Positions 17,878 to 26,204 of a stretch of DNA of 64,000 bases are shown in pieces. Each line of letters begins with the position of its first letter. The stretch's first letter is position 1. The stretch comes from CAJCIW01 sp963833965 (GTDB taxonomy: Bacteria > Chlamydiota > Chlamydiia > Chlamydiales > Rhabdochlamydiaceae). Made by a program: the position numbers and the translations under genes. The DNA lies in the NCBI GenBank assembly GCA_963833965.1, contig CAWHZZ010000002.1:1-64000 (forward strand), given 5' to 3'. Below the pieces are notes generated by a model. The model saw nothing but the letters and a program-made list of their open reading frames with translations, did not search any database and was not told where the DNA came from.

Positions 17878-19163
17878 TGCGCGTTTTATTTGGATTTTTT
17901 TTGATCCTCCTCTCGCCGCTTCAGGGTTCGGCCCGCTTCAAGGTGGACGTTTCTGCCAAAGGGGCTGTCCTCATGAATGCGGAAACAGGAGCTATCTTAT
18001 GGGAAAAAAATGCTCATACACCTTTGTACCCCTCGAGCACGACGAAGCTCATTACCGCGCTTTATGCCTTGGAGAAGAAGGGCAATGCTCTCGAGGCGTT
18101 GGTGACAGCGTCCTACGATGCCGTGGCCGCCGTTCATCCCAGCGTCCGGCGATCGCCGCAAGGGAAGCACCCTCCCTATCGCCTGGAATTTGGAGGCACT
18201 CATATCGGGCTGAAGGCTGGGGAAATCCTCCCTTTAAGGGCGCTCATGTATGGTTTGATGCTGAACTCGGGAAATGACGCGGCGAACTCGATTGCCGAAT
18301 ATGTTTCGGGGAGCGTGCCTGCTTTTATGGAGGAATTGAATAGGTTTGTTCGGGAAAAAGGGTGTTTGCATACTGTTTTGCATACCCCTCATGGTCTTCC
18401 GCATTCTGAACATCAGACGACCGCCTATGATCTGGGAGTATTGGCCTGCGAGGCGATGAAGATCTCTTTTTTTAGGCAGCTCGTCAGCGCGAGGCAATAT
18501 CCGCGGCCTCAGACGAACAAACAGCCTGAGTCGACCTTTTATCAGAACAATGCTTTGATAAAACCAGGGAGGTTTTTCTACTCTAAAGCCACAGGGATAA
18601 AGACTGGGTATACCGTGAGCGGGGGATATTCGATCGTTGCCGCCGCCGAAGATAAAGAAAGAAAGCTCATCGCCGTCATACTCAGCTGCGAAAGGTTGGA
18701 GGATCGCTATAAAGATGCGATTGCTCTGTTCGAGGCGGGATTCAATGAGAAAAAAGTTTCAAGGACCTTATTTTCCAAAGGGTTCGATATGTTCACTTGT
18801 TCGATGGAAGGGGCCAAAGGCGCTTTACAAGCTTATCTTTCGCAAGATATCGTTTTAGACTATTTCCCCTCGGAAGAGCCAGTTTTCAAGACCGAGGTTT
18901 CCTGGCATAACGAGGGCTTGCCCATTCTCGCCGGTCAAAAGGTCGCCGAGATGCGCATTCTCTCTTCGAAAAATCAAATTTTGTCGCAGGCGCCTTTATT
19001 TGCAGTGAGGGCCGTGGAGCCCACATTCAGCTATCAAGCGCGCTCTGCATGGAAAAAAATCAGATCCTGCATCTGGAATCCGGTCGCTCTGGCAATGGCG
19101 ATAGGGGGAGTTTTGGTGATAGGGGGGTCTTTTTACTATTCAAGGCGTTTAACAAGGCGATGA
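17877..19163 (+). CDS. dacA: D-alanyl-D-alanine carboxypeptidase (PBP5/6-type, peptidase S11)
   Basis: This enzyme trims the terminal D-Ala from peptidoglycan pentapeptides. Its catalytic motifs are STTK (in YPSSTTKLIT), SGN (in LMLNSGNDAANS) and KTG (in GIKTGYT). A C-terminal domain and a membrane anchor (VALAMAIGGVLVIGGSFYY) followed by RRLTRR complete the family layout. I choose the TTG at 17877: it has AAGGA six bases upstream and gives a short basic-hydrophobic signal peptide (RVLFGFFLILLSPLQGSA). The open frame continues upstream to an ATG at 17646, but that would put about 77 residues, mostly element-encoded, before the signal. The last 104 bases overlap rsmA on the other strand. Confidence 0.87.
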   Translation: MRVLFGFFLILLSPLQGSARFKVDVSAKGAVLMNAETGAILWEKNAHTPLYPSSTTKLITALYALEKKGNALEALVTASYDAVAAVHPSVRRSPQGKHPPYRLEFGGTHIGLKAGEILPLRALMYGLMLNSGNDAANSIAEYVSGSVPAFMEELNRFVREKGCLHTVLHTPHGLPHSEHQTTAYDLGVLACEAMKISFFRQLVSARQYPRPQTNKQPESTFYQNNALIKPGRFFYSKATGIKTGYTVSGGYSIVAAAEDKERKLIAVILSCERLEDRYKDAIALFEAGFNEKKVSRTLFSKGFDMFTCSMEGAKGALQAYLSQDIVLDYFPSEEPVFKTEVSWHNEGLPILAGQKVAEMRILSSKNQILSQAPLFAVRAVEPTFSYQARSAWKKIRSCIWNPVALAMAIGGVLVIGGSFYYSRRLTRR

Positions 19164-20229
19164 ACTCTTGGATTCCGAGTTCTTCGGGACGGGCGGTCGG
19201 CGGATGGCCGATCGCCGCCAGACTTTGCTCGATCTCAAGGGCTCCATAAAGATCGTTGAGGGAGGAGCGCAGCATTTTTCTTCGTTTCCCAAAAGCTGTT
19301 CTAGTCATTTGAAAGAACGCTTCCGTCCTGTTCTCTTCCAAAAGGGGGGTATGTAGTTTGCAATGCACAACAGAAGAATGCACTTTGGGTTTAGGGTAAA
19401 AGCAGTTAGGGCTAACGATAAAATTCTTCGCGGCTGAAGCGTAAAATTGGAGGAAAAGGGTGAAGCTGCTGTATTCCGGAGTGTTTTTTGCGGCTTTCAT
19501 CCGGTCGGCGAATTCTTTTTGGACCATGATGGTCAGCGATTCGACATGCTGATATAGCGGCAAAAAGCGGGTCAAGATCGGTGTTGTGATGTGGTAGGGC
19601 AAATTGGCGACGACTTTGATTTTTTTTGTTTGCCGCTGAAGAAACTCGAGGAGTGGAAATTCTAAAATATCGCCGCAGTGGACCTCGAGTAGATCCTTGT
19701 CGGTTTGTAAACGGTGAAGCTCTTTTGCAAAATTGGGGTCCATTTCAACAGCGAAAACAACGGCTCCTCTTTTTAACAGCGCTTGAGTCAAAGCGCCGGG
19801 GCCCGGACCGATCTCTAAAACAAGATCCCCTTTAGAAATTTCAGCAGTGTCGACGATCTTTTGGACAATGTTGCCGTCGATGAGAAAATTTTGGGAAAGC
19901 CCTTTTTTGGCGTGGATTCCTTGTTCTCTGAGAAAAGAATGCAAGTCTGTGGGCTTGTAGAGTGAGCCAATTGCAGAACTCCTCGCCGCGCAAAATCGCT
20001 CTTTTGGAGACCCTTGCATCGGCGGCGGCGCCCTCGGCCCCACTGGTTCGCTCTGCTCACCAGCTTTACACTGCGAAGGTCCACCGGACCTTCTCGTGTC
20101 TTCGCAGTCCACTTTCCCAAGTATGTCTTCACAGTCGCCGATCGAACCTGCGAGCAGGTTCTGGCAAGAGTTCTCCAAAATCTTCGATTTTTCGCTGGCG
20201 TGGAGTTTTGCAATTGGCTCTCGCGTCAT
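19060..20229 (-). CDS. rsmA: 16S rRNA dimethyladenosine transferase RsmA (KsgA), with long N-terminal extension
   Basis: RsmA methylates two adjacent adenosines near the 3' end of 16S rRNA using S-adenosylmethionine. KKGLSQNFLIDGNIV, LEIGPGPGALT, VEMDPNFA, VVANLPYHITTPIL and FYPKPKVHSS are the family motifs. The open frame encodes 389 residues against about 270 normally. The first 89 come mostly from the palindromic element at 19964-20220. The ATG at 20229 overlaps the surA stop (ATGA), so the element may sit in frame after Met-Thr-Arg. An alternative is an ATT start at 19971 with GAGGAG seven bases before it, which gives a normal N-terminus (IGSLYKPTDLHSF). The last 26 residues lie opposite the dacA 3' end. 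Confidence 0.85.
   Translation of the reverse strand: MTREPIAKLHASEKSKILENSCQNLLAGSIGDCEDILGKVDCEDTRRSGGPSQCKAGEQSEPVGPRAPPPMQGSPKERFCAARSSAIGSLYKPTDLHSFLREQGIHAKKGLSQNFLIDGNIVQKIVDTAEISKGDLVLEIGPGPGALTQALLKRGAVVFAVEMDPNFAKELHRLQTDKDLLEVHCGDILEFPLLEFLQRQTKKIKVVANLPYHITTPILTRFLPLYQHVESLTIMVQKEFADRMKAAKNTPEYSSFTLFLQFYASAAKNFIVSPNCFYPKPKVHSSVVHCKLHTPLLEENRTEAFFQMTRTAFGKRRKMLRSSLNDLYGALEIEQSLAAIGHPPTARPEELGIQEFIALLNALNSKKTPLSPKLPLSPLPERPDSRCRI
19964..20220. repeat. Palindromic element inside the 5' part of rsmA
   Basis: GAGCCAATTGCAGAACTCC at the left is answered at the right by an inverted copy whose complement reads GAGCCAATTGCAAAACTCC. Similarity runs about 48 bases inward, to TTTTGGAGA. The centre has a second hairpin (CTGCGAAG, GGTCC/GGACC, CTTCGCAG at 20081-20107). 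At 257 bases it is larger and more GC-rich than the elements at 4442 and 17717 and shares no ends with them. The rsmA frame stays open through all of it, but so do other frames. Confidence 0.65.
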
Positions 20230-21275
20230 CGTATGGCAAAGGGCTGAAAGTCTTTGGGAAGCGTTTCTACCATGTGTTTTTCATCATAGCCCAAGCGATC
20301 GCGCAGTTTGGTGAGATATTGAGTGTTTTCTTTCAAGGCGGCTTCTTGAAGAAGCTGATCTTTGATCTGCTCAGCCACTTTTGTGAAAGGGGGGATGACT
20401 TTTTTAGAGTGTTTTTTCAGGTAAAAAATGCGATAGACCGTGGAGTTGTCGGCGCGGCTGACTTGCGCAATGGGGGAGCTGAAAGCATTTTCTGAGAGGG
20501 TTTTAAGGACCTCTTTATGTTGGGAGGAAACGCTTTTTTCATCAGCGCGCATCTCAGGGGTGAGCGTGACGGAAAGGGTTTCTTCTTGCACGGGTTTTAT
20601 TTCATCGCAAACAGCGGCAATGTCGAGCTTTGATTGCAGAAGTTCAAACGCGCGAGAGGCAACGGCGCCGCTCGCTTCCCTGTCGGGAGAGCGGATCGAG
20701 AGGACTTGATAAAGCCATTCCTCCAATTCGGGGTTTTTTTCGCAAAATTGTCTGTAGGCTTCTTTGATATCGACCGATTTGACTTTGCCCAGTGCCTTCG
20801 AATTGACGCGAAACCAGATCATTCGCTGCATGAGCATATCTTCTTGGATCATTTGGCGGGCTTCGTCGTAAGTGAGGCCGAGTTCATCGAGGATCGGCAT
20901 GATGTTGGGTCCAAAGCGCGTCAGCATCTCTTCGCGCACTTCGGCCTCGGTGACTTTGACTTCGAGTTTCTCTGCGTCGACGAGCATCAGCTCTTGATCG
21001 ATCATTTGCGTTAAATATTCTCTCCACTGTGAGGAATAGAATTGAAACCGCGCCATCTTAGAGCCGATGAATTGCGGATAGAACTTCTGTAGAAAGAGGT
21101 CCATTTTTTTCATCACGTCGATAACGGAGATCGTTTTTTCGTTGACCTTGGCAAGTATCCGATTGTAGACGACGATCTCGTGAGGTTCTTCATGTTCGAA
21201 GGCGGGAGGAGAGGATTCCTCCGCGAGAAGTGGCGATACGCAGAGAAGAAATGCTAAAAGTGAGGAAATTTTCAT
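20226..21275 (-). CDS. surA: SurA-like periplasmic chaperone / parvulin-family peptidyl-prolyl isomerase
   Basis: The ATG at 21275 gives a 349-residue protein with a clear signal peptide (MKISSLLAFLLCVSPLLAEE). The longer frame from 21326 would place 17 charged residues before it and overlap rsmB. The N-terminal part NRILAKVNEKTISVIDVMKKMD matches the SurA N domain, and the helical region (DQELMLVDAEKLEVKVTEAEV) fits too. The parvulin core is weak (SPIAQVSRADNSTVYRIFYLKKHSKK), so it may act mainly as a chaperone. SurA escorts outer-membrane proteins to the Bam machinery, which fits the BamD-like gene in this window. It lies between rsmB and rsmA on the same strand. Confidence 0.75.
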   Translation of the reverse strand: MKISSLLAFLLCVSPLLAEESSPPAFEHEEPHEIVVYNRILAKVNEKTISVIDVMKKMDLFLQKFYPQFIGSKMARFQFYSSQWREYLTQMIDQELMLVDAEKLEVKVTEAEVREEMLTRFGPNIMPILDELGLTYDEARQMIQEDMLMQRMIWFRVNSKALGKVKSVDIKEAYRQFCEKNPELEEWLYQVLSIRSPDREASGAVASRAFELLQSKLDIAAVCDEIKPVQEETLSVTLTPEMRADEKSVSSQHKEVLKTLSENAFSSPIAQVSRADNSTVYRIFYLKKHSKKVIPPFTKVAEQIKDQLLQEAALKENTQYLTKLRDRLGYDEKHMVETLPKDFQPFAIR

Positions 21276-21300
21276 ATTTGTTGACTCGTTTGAATAAAAA

Positions 21301-22434
21301 TTACCCCTTCTTTTTTTTAAAGACAATGCCGAAGAAGCCGTCCATTTCCCCGCTTTGAGGAAAAGTGGAAAGAGTGTCTCCTTCTTGCTCTAGATTAAAT
21401 CGCTCAATAAAGTATTCCGCTTGCCGCTCGTTCTCTTGGGGAAGAACGCTGCAAGTGGTGTAGACGATGCGGCCGCCGGGCTTGACAAAGGCAAGGGCCT
21501 CTTCAAAAATCCCTCTCTGTTCTTGGACAAGGCGATCGAGCATTTGCTGGTCGAATTTCCATTTCATATCCGGGTTGCGGCGCAAGGTGCCGGTCCCCGT
21601 GCAAGGAGCATCGACGAGCGCCCAGTCCATTTTCAGTTTCAGTAGAAGCTTATTTGGAGAATCAGGGGGAAGAGGTTGGGCATTTTGAATGCCGGCCCGC
21701 TTGAGCCGCTTTCTCGCTTCGAGAAGAACGTGGGGTCTGATGTCGTGCAAAAATAATTGCCCCTTTCCTTCGAGCCGAGGCGCGATGGCCAAAGATTTTC
21801 CGCCGGATCCCGCGCAGTAATCTATAAAACGCATGCCAGGTTCTATCGCAATCAGTTCAGCGGCTAGCTGACTGGCTTCATCTTGCACTTCAAAATACCC
21901 TTTCTTAAACTCTTCCATGCCAAAGAAATTGATTTTTTCTTCGAACCGAATTCCGGTCTGCGAATACCGGCACGGGGAAACTTTGTATAGATTTTTCCAG
22001 CTTTCGAGAACGGCGTCGCGGGTCGTTTTGAGAAGATTGACGCGCACTGTCGTGGGAGCTGGCTGGTTGCTAGCCAGACAAAACTCCTGTGCTTTTTCTT
22101 CTCCGAGGCTATTTGACAGGAGTTGATAAAAGTCTTTGGGGAAGCTCACCCGAATATGTGGGGGAAGAGAGAGATTGATCACAGGGTTTTTAGAAAATTC
22201 AATATATGAACGCAAACGGTTTTCCCAAGTAAGGTCGCCGCACGAGATCCGGTCGAGCAGTCCTCTCCAGCGAATGATCCCATAAACCGCTTCGCAAATT
22301 TCTTTTCTATCCTTCGAGCCAACGGCGGTGTGGGAGCGAAAATAATTGCGCAAAAAAAGGTCGAGCGGAAGCCCTTGCGCTTCGAAGCTGTGTAGAATTT
22401 GCAGAAGATGGTGCTCTCTAAAAGGTCTACGCAT
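21301..22434 (-). CDS. rsmB: 16S rRNA m5C methyltransferase, RsmB/NOL1-Sun family
   Basis: This 377-residue enzyme transfers methyl from S-adenosylmethionine to a cytosine in 16S rRNA. The N-terminal NusB-like region (LLQILHSFEAQGLPLDLFLRNYF) is followed by the catalytic domain: YCAGSGGKSLAIAP binds the cofactor, DAPCTGTGTLRRNPDMKW and TTCSVLPQENE hold the two conserved cysteines, and GMEEFKKGYFEVQDEASQLAAEL is the usual substrate-side motif. It is the first gene of a minus-strand group rsmB-surA-rsmA. It is somewhat short compared with E. coli RsmB (429). The exact target base is inferred from the family only. Confidence 0.88.
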   Translation of the reverse strand: MRRPFREHHLLQILHSFEAQGLPLDLFLRNYFRSHTAVGSKDRKEICEAVYGIIRWRGLLDRISCGDLTWENRLRSYIEFSKNPVINLSLPPHIRVSFPKDFYQLLSNSLGEEKAQEFCLASNQPAPTTVRVNLLKTTRDAVLESWKNLYKVSPCRYSQTGIRFEEKINFFGMEEFKKGYFEVQDEASQLAAELIAIEPGMRFIDYCAGSGGKSLAIAPRLEGKGQLFLHDIRPHVLLEARKRLKRAGIQNAQPLPPDSPNKLLLKLKMDWALVDAPCTGTGTLRRNPDMKWKFDQQMLDRLVQEQRGIFEEALAFVKPGGRIVYTTCSVLPQENERQAEYFIERFNLEQEGDTLSTFPQSGEMDGFFGIVFKKKKG

Positions 22435-22517
22435 AATTTACGGAGTAATATAATAGAAATTGGTTAAAAAAGATATTTAAAAAAATCATGACTTTCCCTA
22501 TATATTCAATCATTCTT

Positions 22518-22546
22518 TTGAGAGAGGTTGAACCTACAATTATGTT
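22518..22546 (+). promoter_or_regulatory. Candidate promoter with palindrome in the spacer, before the DoxX gene
   Basis: TTGAGA (22518-22523), 17 bases, and TATGTT (22541-22546). The spacer contains the palindrome AGGTTGAACCT, a possible regulator site. It would drive the DoxX and Lnt genes. Confidence 0.4.
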
Positions 22547-22616
22547 CTGCGAAGCGGCATTAAATTGTGAAAAAATTCTTCAAAATCAAATTTTTCGAAT
22601 TTCGGGATAGGTTCTT

Positions 22617-23096
22617 ATGCATTTGATCCAATCTTTGGTCGGTTTTGTCGGGCGCGCTTTGTTGAGTATTACTTTCATTTCCGCGGGCATACACAAAATT
22701 TTTGATTGGCAAGGGACGCTTAGTTATTTCACCCAAACACTCAACAGTTGGTTGGCGCTGAATGTGGGAAACGCCTCTTTGCAAAATTTGATCGAGTTTG
22801 GGTTGGACCATGCCTCGCTTGTGCTTGCCCTTGCAACTTGTTTAGAGGTGATTGGAGGGATTCTAGTCTTTTTGGGACTGTGGGCTCGCCTTGGGGCATT
22901 GATGCTGATCGTCTTCCTGGTTCCAGTCTCTTGTGCCTTTCACCATTTTTGGCAGCTTCAAGAGCCCGAGAGGAAGATGCAGATGATCAATTTCATGAAA
23001 AATGTCAGCATCCTCGGCGGTCTTTTCCTCGTGCTGGCCTTTGGCAAGGGCTGCAAGAGCAGCAAAAGCGATAAGCCCCGTGAAAAAGAGCAGTAG
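22617..23096 (+). CDS. DoxX-family membrane protein
   Basis: This 159-residue integral membrane protein has about four transmembrane helices. The DoxX pattern is plain: GRALLSITFISAGIHKIFDW near the start, ATCLEVIGGILVFLGLWARLGALMLIVFLVP in the middle, and NFMKNVSILGGLFLVLAFG near the end. Family members are linked to quinone or redox processes, but a precise role is not known. The tail is charged (KSSKSDKPREKEQ). It overlaps the GTG start of lnt by 17 bases, so the two are probably co-expressed. Confidence 0.8.
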   Translation: MHLIQSLVGFVGRALLSITFISAGIHKIFDWQGTLSYFTQTLNSWLALNVGNASLQNLIEFGLDHASLVLALATCLEVIGGILVFLGLWARLGALMLIVFLVPVSCAFHHFWQLQEPERKMQMINFMKNVSILGGLFLVLAFGKGCKSSKSDKPREKEQ

Positions 23097-24708
23097 CGTT
23101 GTTTTTGTTCTCCTCAGCCTTTGCATTGTCGCTCTCGGCCAGCCTGCGCGCATAGGCTGGCTCAGCGCTTTGGCCGCCATGATCGGCTATGCGCTTTTTT
23201 TCCATGCTGTCTCGCCAATCCTCACACGGAAAGAGAAATTCGCAGCTGGAACATGTTGGTTTGCGGTTGTGCAATGCATCCAACTTTCTTGGATGACGTC
23301 TATCGAGTATCAAGGCTACTACATTCTCTGGGTTTATCTCTTCGTCTCATTGTGGTTTGGCGCCCAGTTCGGCGTCCTTACTCTACTCGTTCCCTCTAAG
23401 GGAAAACTCTCCCTTCAGCAACTCCTTTTTTGCGCTTCGGTCTGGACTTTAATGGAGTGGATGCGGCTTTTGCCTCTGTGCGGATTTTCTTGGAACCCTG
23501 TAGGGCTTGGCTTAACGTATTTCATTTCTTCTTTGCAATTCTCCAGCTTATTTGGAGTGCTAGGACTCTCTTTTTGGGTTGTGTTGACAAATTTGGCGGG
23601 CCTCAATGCAATACGATCCAAGAACATACAACAGACTGGCTATTGGCTTGTCGCCGCAGCGGTGCCTTATCTATTTGGTTTTGCCCAAATGGGTTGGTTT
23701 GAAGGGGAAAAGGAACACAAAACACTCAATATCGCTTTAATCCAGACGGACCTGCTGCCTGCAGAAAAAATGCTGCTCTCGGAGCGCGCCCATGAGTTCA
23801 TTTCCCCGTTTGCACAATGGGAAGGGATTCTAAAATGTCTCAAAAAAACCCGAACTACCCAGCCAGATCTCATTGTGCTTCCGGAAGCGGTAGTGGCCAT
23901 GCCGTCCGATTTGTGCAATTATGTGTATTCCGATGTTCGGGACATTTTAACAAAAATGTTTGGGAGGGAAGCAGAAAAAAAACTTCCTCCGCTAATTTTT
24001 CCATTTGCACAGCAGCACGGGGAAATTTGGGGGGTCTCCAATCTTTTTTGGTGCCAAGCTTTGGCAAATATCTACGACTCTGGAGTTGTGGCAGGCCTTG
24101 ACCACGCCGACCGAGAGGATAAAAAAAACTTTAATTCCGCGTTTTACTTTCAGCCTGGCGGCCTCACCGCCGAACGGTATGACAAACAAATTTTAATTCC
24201 CTTAGCTGAATACCTTCCCTGGGAACTTCTTAGGTCGTTGTCCAAAGTTTATGGGATCTACGATTTTTACTCTCCTGGCCAAGAGAGTAAAATTTTTGGA
24301 GAAAAAATTTCCTTTAGCCCCTCCATTTGTTATGAGGAAACATTTTCCGAACCGATGCGCCAGGGAAAGGCGAGCGGGGCAAAACTTTTTGTGAACATGA
24401 CAAATGACAACTATTTTCCCGCGTCTAGCCTTCATGAGCAGCATCTGTATCACGCCCGCGTCAGGGCTGTCGAAAACGGCATTCCCCTTATCCGCTCATG
24501 CAATTCCGGTATCTCGGCGGTCGTCGACCATTTCGGGCGCATTCTGCAAACGAATGGCTCTCAAGCAGGAAGTTTAAATTATTCACTCTCCGTTTTTCAC
24601 TTTCCCACCCTTTTTTCATTTTGGGGAGAAGGGGGAATTGTCTGTTTGAGTTTCATTTTTTTTCTATATGGATGCAGAATGCGACCCATTAAAGAAAATT
24701 CTACTTAG
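23080..24708 (+). CDS. lnt: Apolipoprotein N-acyltransferase
   Basis: Lnt adds the third acyl chain to lipoproteins in the inner membrane. The GTG at 23080 gives VKKSSSVVFVLLS, a sensible start; an upstream ATG would read through the DoxX tail in another frame. Residues up to about 215 form several membrane helices (including SVWTLMEWMRLLPLCGFSWNPVG). The nitrilase-type domain follows with its triad: Glu in LIVLPEAV, Lys in YDKQILIPLAEYLPW and Cys in SICYEETF. A last helix closes the protein. In C. trachomatis lnt is also next to lpxC. It would process the LptE-like lipoprotein of this window. Confidence 0.93.
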   Translation: MKKSSSVVFVLLSLCIVALGQPARIGWLSALAAMIGYALFFHAVSPILTRKEKFAAGTCWFAVVQCIQLSWMTSIEYQGYYILWVYLFVSLWFGAQFGVLTLLVPSKGKLSLQQLLFCASVWTLMEWMRLLPLCGFSWNPVGLGLTYFISSLQFSSLFGVLGLSFWVVLTNLAGLNAIRSKNIQQTGYWLVAAAVPYLFGFAQMGWFEGEKEHKTLNIALIQTDLLPAEKMLLSERAHEFISPFAQWEGILKCLKKTRTTQPDLIVLPEAVVAMPSDLCNYVYSDVRDILTKMFGREAEKKLPPLIFPFAQQHGEIWGVSNLFWCQALANIYDSGVVAGLDHADREDKKNFNSAFYFQPGGLTAERYDKQILIPLAEYLPWELLRSLSKVYGIYDFYSPGQESKIFGEKISFSPSICYEETFSEPMRQGKASGAKLFVNMTNDNYFPASSLHEQHLYHARVRAVENGIPLIRSCNSGISAVVDHFGRILQTNGSQAGSLNYSLSVFHFPTLFSFWGEGGIVCLSFIFFLYGCRMRPIKENST

Positions 24709-24806
24709 CTCTCTTGTTTTAGATTGAGTTAAAATTGAAGTTTGGGTACTTTCTTAACGATTAAGAATGAGGAAAGGCTTCTTTCCATTAGAACCTGAGG
24801 TCTCTA

Positions 24807-25700
24807 TTGTCATTTCCATGTGAACTTTCGGCTCTACAAGAGTGCCGGGCTGCCCAAAAAAAACAGAGGACGTTGCAGCGCAGCATCTCTGCCACAGGGA
24901 TCGGGCTCTTCAGCGGTGAAAAAACCACCATTCGATTGTGTCCTTCGAAAGAGAATTCGGGAATTGTTTTTCAGCGCACAGACCTCCCTCATCGCCCTTG
25001 TCTCCAAGCTCGCAGCGAATTTGTGCAAGGCACTCCGCGCTGCACAGTGATTGGAAATTCAATAGATTCCGTCCAAACCGTCGAACACTTGCTCGCAGCT
25101 TTGCGCGCCTACAGCATTGACAATGTGCTGATCGAAATTTCAGGCTGCGAAGTGCCGATTTTCGATGGCAGCGCCCGCCATTTTGTTTCGATGATCGAAG
25201 AAGCGGGAATCTGCGAATTAGAAGCCGAAAGGAAAATTTACCGGCTGAAAAATCCGATCTTCTTATCAAAAGGGGAGATCCATTTAATTGCGCTTCCTTC
25301 AGAAGAATACCGGATCAGCTACACGATCCATTATCCCCATTCTGAGACAATCGGCACTCAATTTTATACCTTTGTCCTCAACCAAGAATCATTTAAAAAC
25401 GAGATTGCGTCTTGCCGCACTTTTTCTATTTATGAAGAAATCGCTCCTATGATAGAGAAAGGGGTCTTTAAAGGGGGAAGTTTAGACAACGCGGTCATCA
25501 TTAAAGAGGACTCTGTTGTCAATCCAGGTGGATTGCGCTATCCCGATGAGATGGTCCGGCATAAGGTCTTAGACCTAATCGGCGATCTCTCTTTAGTGCC
25601 GCCTTTTCTGGCTCATGTGGTTGCTGTTCGTTCGAGCCACGCCTCCAATAATGCATTTGCAAAAGAATTGTTTAATCACATTAAAATGGAGAACCCGTGA
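24807..25700 (+). CDS. lpxC: UDP-3-O-acyl-N-acetylglucosamine deacetylase
   Basis: LpxC removes acetate in the first committed step of lipid A synthesis. The zinc and catalytic motifs are present: VEHLLAAL (His), ISGCEVPIFDGSA, SCRTFSIYEEI, GGSLDNAVII, MVRHKVLDLIGDL (His and Asp) and HASNNAFA (catalytic His). The frame gives 297 residues from a TTG at 24807, close to the family size. No ATG or GTG stands in frame near the expected start (KQRTLQRSISATGIGLFSG), so the precise start is unsure. It leads the operon lpxC-fabZ-lpxA-fmt. Confidence 0.93.
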   Translation: MSFPCELSALQECRAAQKKQRTLQRSISATGIGLFSGEKTTIRLCPSKENSGIVFQRTDLPHRPCLQARSEFVQGTPRCTVIGNSIDSVQTVEHLLAALRAYSIDNVLIEISGCEVPIFDGSARHFVSMIEEAGICELEAERKIYRLKNPIFLSKGEIHLIALPSEEYRISYTIHYPHSETIGTQFYTFVLNQESFKNEIASCRTFSIYEEIAPMIEKGVFKGGSLDNAVIIKEDSVVNPGGLRYPDEMVRHKVLDLIGDLSLVPPFLAHVVAVRSSHASNNAFAKELFNHIKMENP

Positions 25701-26167
25701 TGAGCACCGCAACTTCGAGTCAACCGATCCTTTTGAATGTGAAGGAAATCACAAAAATATTACCTCACCGCTACCCTTTCCTACTCGTCGATAGGATCAT
25801 TTATTTGAACCTCGAAGAGAACGTCATTGTCGGCCAAAAAAATGTCACAGTGAATGAGCAATTTTTCCAGGGTCACTTTCCCGGCGTTCCGATTATGCCC
25901 GGCGTCTTGATCCTCGAAGCTTTGGCACAGACAGGGGGAATCCTCGTTCACAAAAAAGGCTACTGTGAAAAAATCGCAGTTTTGCTCAACATCAATAACG
26001 CTAAATTTCGAAGACCTGTTGTCCCCGGTGATGTCCTGACGCTTCATGCGACTGGCTTGCATCTGAGCAATAAGGGGGGAAGAATCATGGCCAAAGCCCT
26101 GGTCAACGAACAGCTCGCTGTCGAAGCCGAGATTGGTTTTGCTTTAGTCGATAAGGAGCAATTGTAG
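25700..26167 (+). CDS. fabZ: 3-hydroxyacyl-ACP dehydratase FabZ
   Basis: FabZ dehydrates beta-hydroxyacyl-ACP in fatty acid elongation, competing with lipid A synthesis for the same acyl chain. Motifs: LPHRYPFLLVDRI with the catalytic His, FFQGHFPGVPIMPGVLILEALAQTGG with the catalytic Glu. The protein has 155 residues. The ATG at 25700 overlaps the lpxC stop by one base (TGATG), which points to coupled translation. Confidence 0.95.
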   Translation: MSTATSSQPILLNVKEITKILPHRYPFLLVDRIIYLNLEENVIVGQKNVTVNEQFFQGHFPGVPIMPGVLILEALAQTGGILVHKKGYCEKIAVLLNINNAKFRRPVVPGDVLTLHATGLHLSNKGGRIMAKALVNEQLAVEAEIGFALVDKEQL

Positions 26168-26204
26168 TGTACACAGAAGAAAATCACTCAAGAATTGGAT
26201 AACT

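Noticed and set aside
19962..20495. Plus-strand frame of 177 codons over the rsmA element and surA
   Set aside because: It lies opposite clear rsmA/surA coding sequence and shows no family features; the GC-rich palindrome keeps many frames open.
23002..23079. ATG at 23002 as the lnt start
   Set aside because: It overlaps the DoxX gene by 95 bases in another frame and adds a non-Lnt-like lead; the GTG at 23080 fits better.
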